From AC-32 sp046726435 (GTDB taxonomy: Bacteria > Actinomycetota > Thermoleophilia > Gaiellales > Gaiellaceae), in contig JBKPAM010000111.1 in assembly GCA_046726435.1 (NCBI GenBank), forward strand, positions 1 to 12,540: a DNA stretch of 12,540 bases. The letters run 5' to 3'. Numbering within the stretch: position 1 is the stretch's first letter; the number at the start of each line of letters is the position of its first letter. Under the pieces are notes generated by a model. The model did no database searches and had not been told where the DNA came from. It saw only the letters and a program-made list of their open reading frames with translations. Of the stretch, positions 11,213 to 12,540 are shown piece after piece. The translations under genes were made by a program, and so were the position numbers.

Positions 11213-11924
11213 GCCCGACGAGGACGGGCGGCGTTGCCGCGATCGGTGAGGTCGCGAAGAGCAGCAGTCCCCAGAGGCCGCCGGCGACGCCCGTCGCGAT
11301 CGCGGCCACGGCCCGCCGCGCAACGAGCAGGCCGAGCAGCGCGGGGGCGGCGAAGTCGAGCCAGCCCATCGTCGCCGAGCCGAACGTCACCTGTTGGAGC
11401 TCCGGCAGCGGCCGGCCCACCGTCGGCGGAGCGGCGGCCTGAAGTGCGGTCATCGTCGGCTCGACCTGCCGGTCGCCCCAGACGAGGATCACGTCGAGGA
11501 CGACGAGTAGCACGAGGCCGGCTGTGAGCCACGACGACGGGGCAAGGGCCGCCACGAGGCCGGTGACGGCCAGGCAGGCTCCCGCGATGAGCAGGACCCC
11601 GGCCCCGTCGCCCGCGAGGCCGTCCGGCCGCAGCCAGGCGACCGTGTAGAGCGGCGGCACGCACAGCGCCGGCAGCCAGGGGAGCGGCCAGCCGCGTGCC
11701 CAGCCCGCACCGGCCGCGAGAAGCGGAGTGGCGACGGCCGCAAGGGCGGTGAGGAAATCGGCTCCTCCGGCCGTCTGCGCGACGACGACGCCGACGACGA
11801 GCGCCCCGGCCGGGATCACGAGCCCGAGGCTTCGAGAGGCGACGAGCCGCCGCGGTCGCCCCGGCGCGAGCACGAGCGCTGCCTGCGTCAGAACGAGTAC
11901 GCCGTAGGAGGCCACGAAGCCCAT
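11130..11924 (-). CDS. Multi-pass membrane protein of unknown function
   Basis: The 264-residue product is Ala/Leu/Val/Gly-rich, with about seven hydrophobic segments. They begin with G-F-V-A-S-Y-G-V-L-V-L-T-Q-A-A-L-V-L and include L-V-I-P-A-G-A-L-V-V-G-V-V-V-A, P-L-L-A-A-G-A-G-W-A, V-L-L-I-A-G-A-C-L-A-V-T-G-L and L-V-L-L-V-V-L-D-V-I-L-V-W. Two more follow towards the end. A loop of about 50 residues with P-T-V-G-R-P-L-P-E-L-Q-Q-V-T-F-G lies between the later segments, probably outside. The C-terminus is basic (R-R-A-R-R) and should be cytoplasmic. I do not recognise a family; it has no transporter or enzyme motif I can name. The ATG at 11922-11924 lies six bases behind TACCGT on the minus strand without a ribosome binding site, suggesting leaderless translation. 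It is divergent from the second cupin with 40 bases between starts, so the two are probably regulated together. Confidence 0.75.
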   Translation of the reverse strand: MGFVASYGVLVLTQAALVLAPGRPRRLVASRSLGLVIPAGALVVGVVVAQTAGGADFLTALAAVATPLLAAGAGWARGWPLPWLPALCVPPLYTVAWLRPDGLAGDGAGVLLIAGACLAVTGLVAALAPSSWLTAGLVLLVVLDVILVWGDRQVEPTMTALQAAAPPTVGRPLPELQQVTFGSATMGWLDFAAPALLGLLVARRAVAAIATGVAGGLWGLLLFATSPIAATPPVLVGLIAGRRARRLGTRGARTRLQGGRVASA

Positions 11925-11930
11925 TCCGCA

Positions 11931-11936
11931 ACGGTA
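11931..11936 (-). promoter_or_regulatory. -10-like hexamer of the membrane-protein gene
   Basis: On the minus strand TACCGT stands six bases before the ATG at 11924, a leaderless spacing. It faces the plus-strand TAGTCT at 11952-11957, so the two promoters overlap. Confidence 0.42.
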
Positions 11937-11951
11937 CTTCGAGGCGGCCAG

Positions 11952-11957
11952 TAGTCT
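11952..11957 (+). promoter_or_regulatory. -10-like hexamer of the second cupin gene
   Basis: TAGTCT is followed by seven bases and the ATG at 11965, with no Shine-Dalgarno sequence. Its -35 region would fall about 11929-11934, on the -10 of the divergent gene. No consensus -35 is seen. Confidence 0.42.
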
Positions 11958-11964
11958 GCGGCCG

Positions 11965-12438
11965 ATGCGCCGCGTCAACATCCGCGAGCCCGAGTTCGAG
12001 TACGACGAGACCGACCCGGAAGGGTTCCGCGGCGGGATGTTCCGGTTCGGCCGCCTTCTGGGTGCCACCAAGCTCGGGACGACCGTCTACGAACTGTCAC
12101 CCGGCCAGCAGGTCTGCCCGTACCACTACGAGTACGGCGAGGAGGAGTGGCTGATCGTGCTCGCCGGCACGCCGACGGTGCGGCACCCCGAGGGGTCGGA
12201 CGTCCTGCAGCCGTGGGACGTCGTGTGCTTCCCGGCCGGGCCGGACGGTGCGCACGCGGTCAAGAACGAGACCGAGGAGACGGTGCGCATCCTGATGTAC
12301 TCGACTGTGACCCACCCGGCGGCGACCGTCTATCCCGACAGCGACAAGGTCGCGGTCTGGACCGGTAACGCCGACGACAACGTCATTGCCAGGCGCGCGG
12401 ACGGCCTCGACTACTGGGACGGCGAGGCCTCGCAGTAA
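11965..12438 (+). CDS. Cupin-domain protein
   Basis: This 157-residue protein begins M-R-R-V-N-I-R-E-P-E-F-E-Y-D and has a full cupin core. Motif 1 is L-S-P-G-Q-Q-V-C-P-Y-H-Y-E-Y-G-E-E-E-W-L (44-63) with His54 and the Glu59-61 cluster, and I-V-L-A-G-T-P follows. Motif 2 is P-W-D-V-V-C-F-P-A-G-P-D-G-A-H-A-V-K-N (83-101) with His97. The second motif-1 His is Tyr55-Glu56 here, as in many actinobacterial relatives of this type whose role is unknown. The C-terminus, with V-Y-P-D-S-D-K-V-A-V-W and D-Y-W-D-G-E, is typical of this group. It is not close to the cupin at 10607-11212 in length or motif detail, so a recent duplication is unlikely. The phosphotransferase-like gene starts 11 bases after its stop and is probably cotranscribed. 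Confidence 0.9.
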   Translation: MRRVNIREPEFEYDETDPEGFRGGMFRFGRLLGATKLGTTVYELSPGQQVCPYHYEYGEEEWLIVLAGTPTVRHPEGSDVLQPWDVVCFPAGPDGAHAVKNETEETVRILMYSTVTHPAATVYPDSDKVAVWTGNADDNVIARRADGLDYWDGEASQ

Positions 12439-12449
12439 CCCGGCCCAAG

Positions 12450-12540
12450 ATGCACGCCGACGAGGTGGAGACCGACGAGGCCCTCGTCGGCCGCCTGCTG
12501 GCGACGCAGTTTCCGGAGTGGTCGGGCCTCCCGTTCGCGC
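12450..12540 (+). CDS. Aminoglycoside-phosphotransferase-like protein, N-terminal fragment (runs off window)
   Basis: An ATG at 12450 opens 30 complete codons to the window end, reading M-H-A-D-E-V-E-T-D-E-A-L-V-G-R-L-L-A-T-Q-F and P-E-W-S-G-L-P-F. This is the usual beginning of actinobacterial APH/ChoK-fold (PF01636) phosphotransferases, where H-A-D-E-V-x-T-D leads into a helix and Q-F-P-x-W. Those enzymes phosphorylate antibiotics, sugars or other small molecules; most such genes are not resistance genes. The catalytic loop and the DFG-like aspartate are outside the window, so activity cannot be judged. No ribosome binding site is clear, but the stop of the cupin lies 11 bases upstream and coupling is plausible. 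Confidence 0.65.
   Translation, partial: MHADEVETDEALVGRLLATQFPEWSGLPFA

Noticed and set aside
1..12540. CRISPR array, tRNA, rRNA, riboswitch, phage or defence cluster
   Set aside because: No repeated spacer pattern, no cloverleaf or conserved rRNA stretch, and no matching gene set was seen by reading. Weak or divergent RNA elements could still be missed without a covariance search.
12450..12540. Antibiotic resistance gene
   Set aside because: Only 30 residues of an APH-like N-terminus are visible; most such actinobacterial proteins are not resistance determinants and the active site is not in the window.

Overview
The window is G+C-rich chromosomal DNA (about two-thirds G+C by eye) with strong G/C preference at third codon positions. 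Its gene content is of an actinobacterial kind: an F420/PPOX-type flavoprotein, AlkZ-like winged-helix protein, VOC proteins, cupins, a DUF3565 protein, and several starts that look leaderless behind a TAnnnT -10 hexamer. My best guess is Actinomycetota, perhaps the Thermoleophilia (Gaiellales/Solirubrobacterales). This is inferred from family resemblance; there is no rRNA or tRNA here to confirm it.

Layout. The left edge holds the last 43 codons of an IS110-type transposase (3-134). A run of small, mostly single-gene units follows: peptidase E-like hydrolase (159-833, -), GFA-type zinc protein (941-1369, +), VOC protein (1430-1828, +), F420/PPOX oxidoreductase (1857-2276, -), a VOC gene broken by an internal deletion (2358-2653, +), DUF1801 protein (2671-3030, -) divergent from a short GntR/YtrA-type repressor (3109-3453, +), PRC-barrel protein (3500-3880, -) divergent from a 53-residue membrane protein (3982-4143, +), DUF3565 zinc protein (4239-4520, -), MmcQ/YjbR-like protein (4561-4866, +) and a small gene interrupted by an in-frame TAG (4907-5176, +).

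The middle holds a type I signal peptidase with a lipoprotein-like leader instead of an obvious membrane anchor (5250-5837, -) and an orphan PIN-domain protein (5897-6298, -). Divergent from these is a translationally coupled pair: AlkZ-like winged-helix protein (6374-7390, +) and nucleotidyltransferase-fold protein (7387-8283, +). A BNR-type exported protein (8276-8881, -) faces a maltose/galactoside O-acetyltransferase-like enzyme (8935-9522, +) across a perfect 14-bp palindrome. The right part holds an alpha/beta hydrolase (9541-10392, -), a 145-bp MITE-like element with 16-bp perfect terminal inverted repeats (10441-10585), a cupin (10607-11212, +), a multi-pass membrane protein (11130-11924, -), a second cupin (11965-12438, +) and the start of an aminoglycoside-phosphotransferase-like gene running off the window (12450-12540, +).

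The strand changes at 18 of the 23 junctions between neighbouring genes, so there is little operon structure. The genes look like independent accessory functions (small-molecule modification, detoxification-type enzymes, envelope proteins) rather than one pathway. I found no CRISPR array, defence island, phage or biosynthetic cluster. The items most worth a second look are the MITE-like element, the TAG-interrupted gene, the anchorless lipoprotein-like signal peptidase, the coupled AlkZ-like/nucleotidyltransferase pair and the very compact divergent promoter at 11925-11964.
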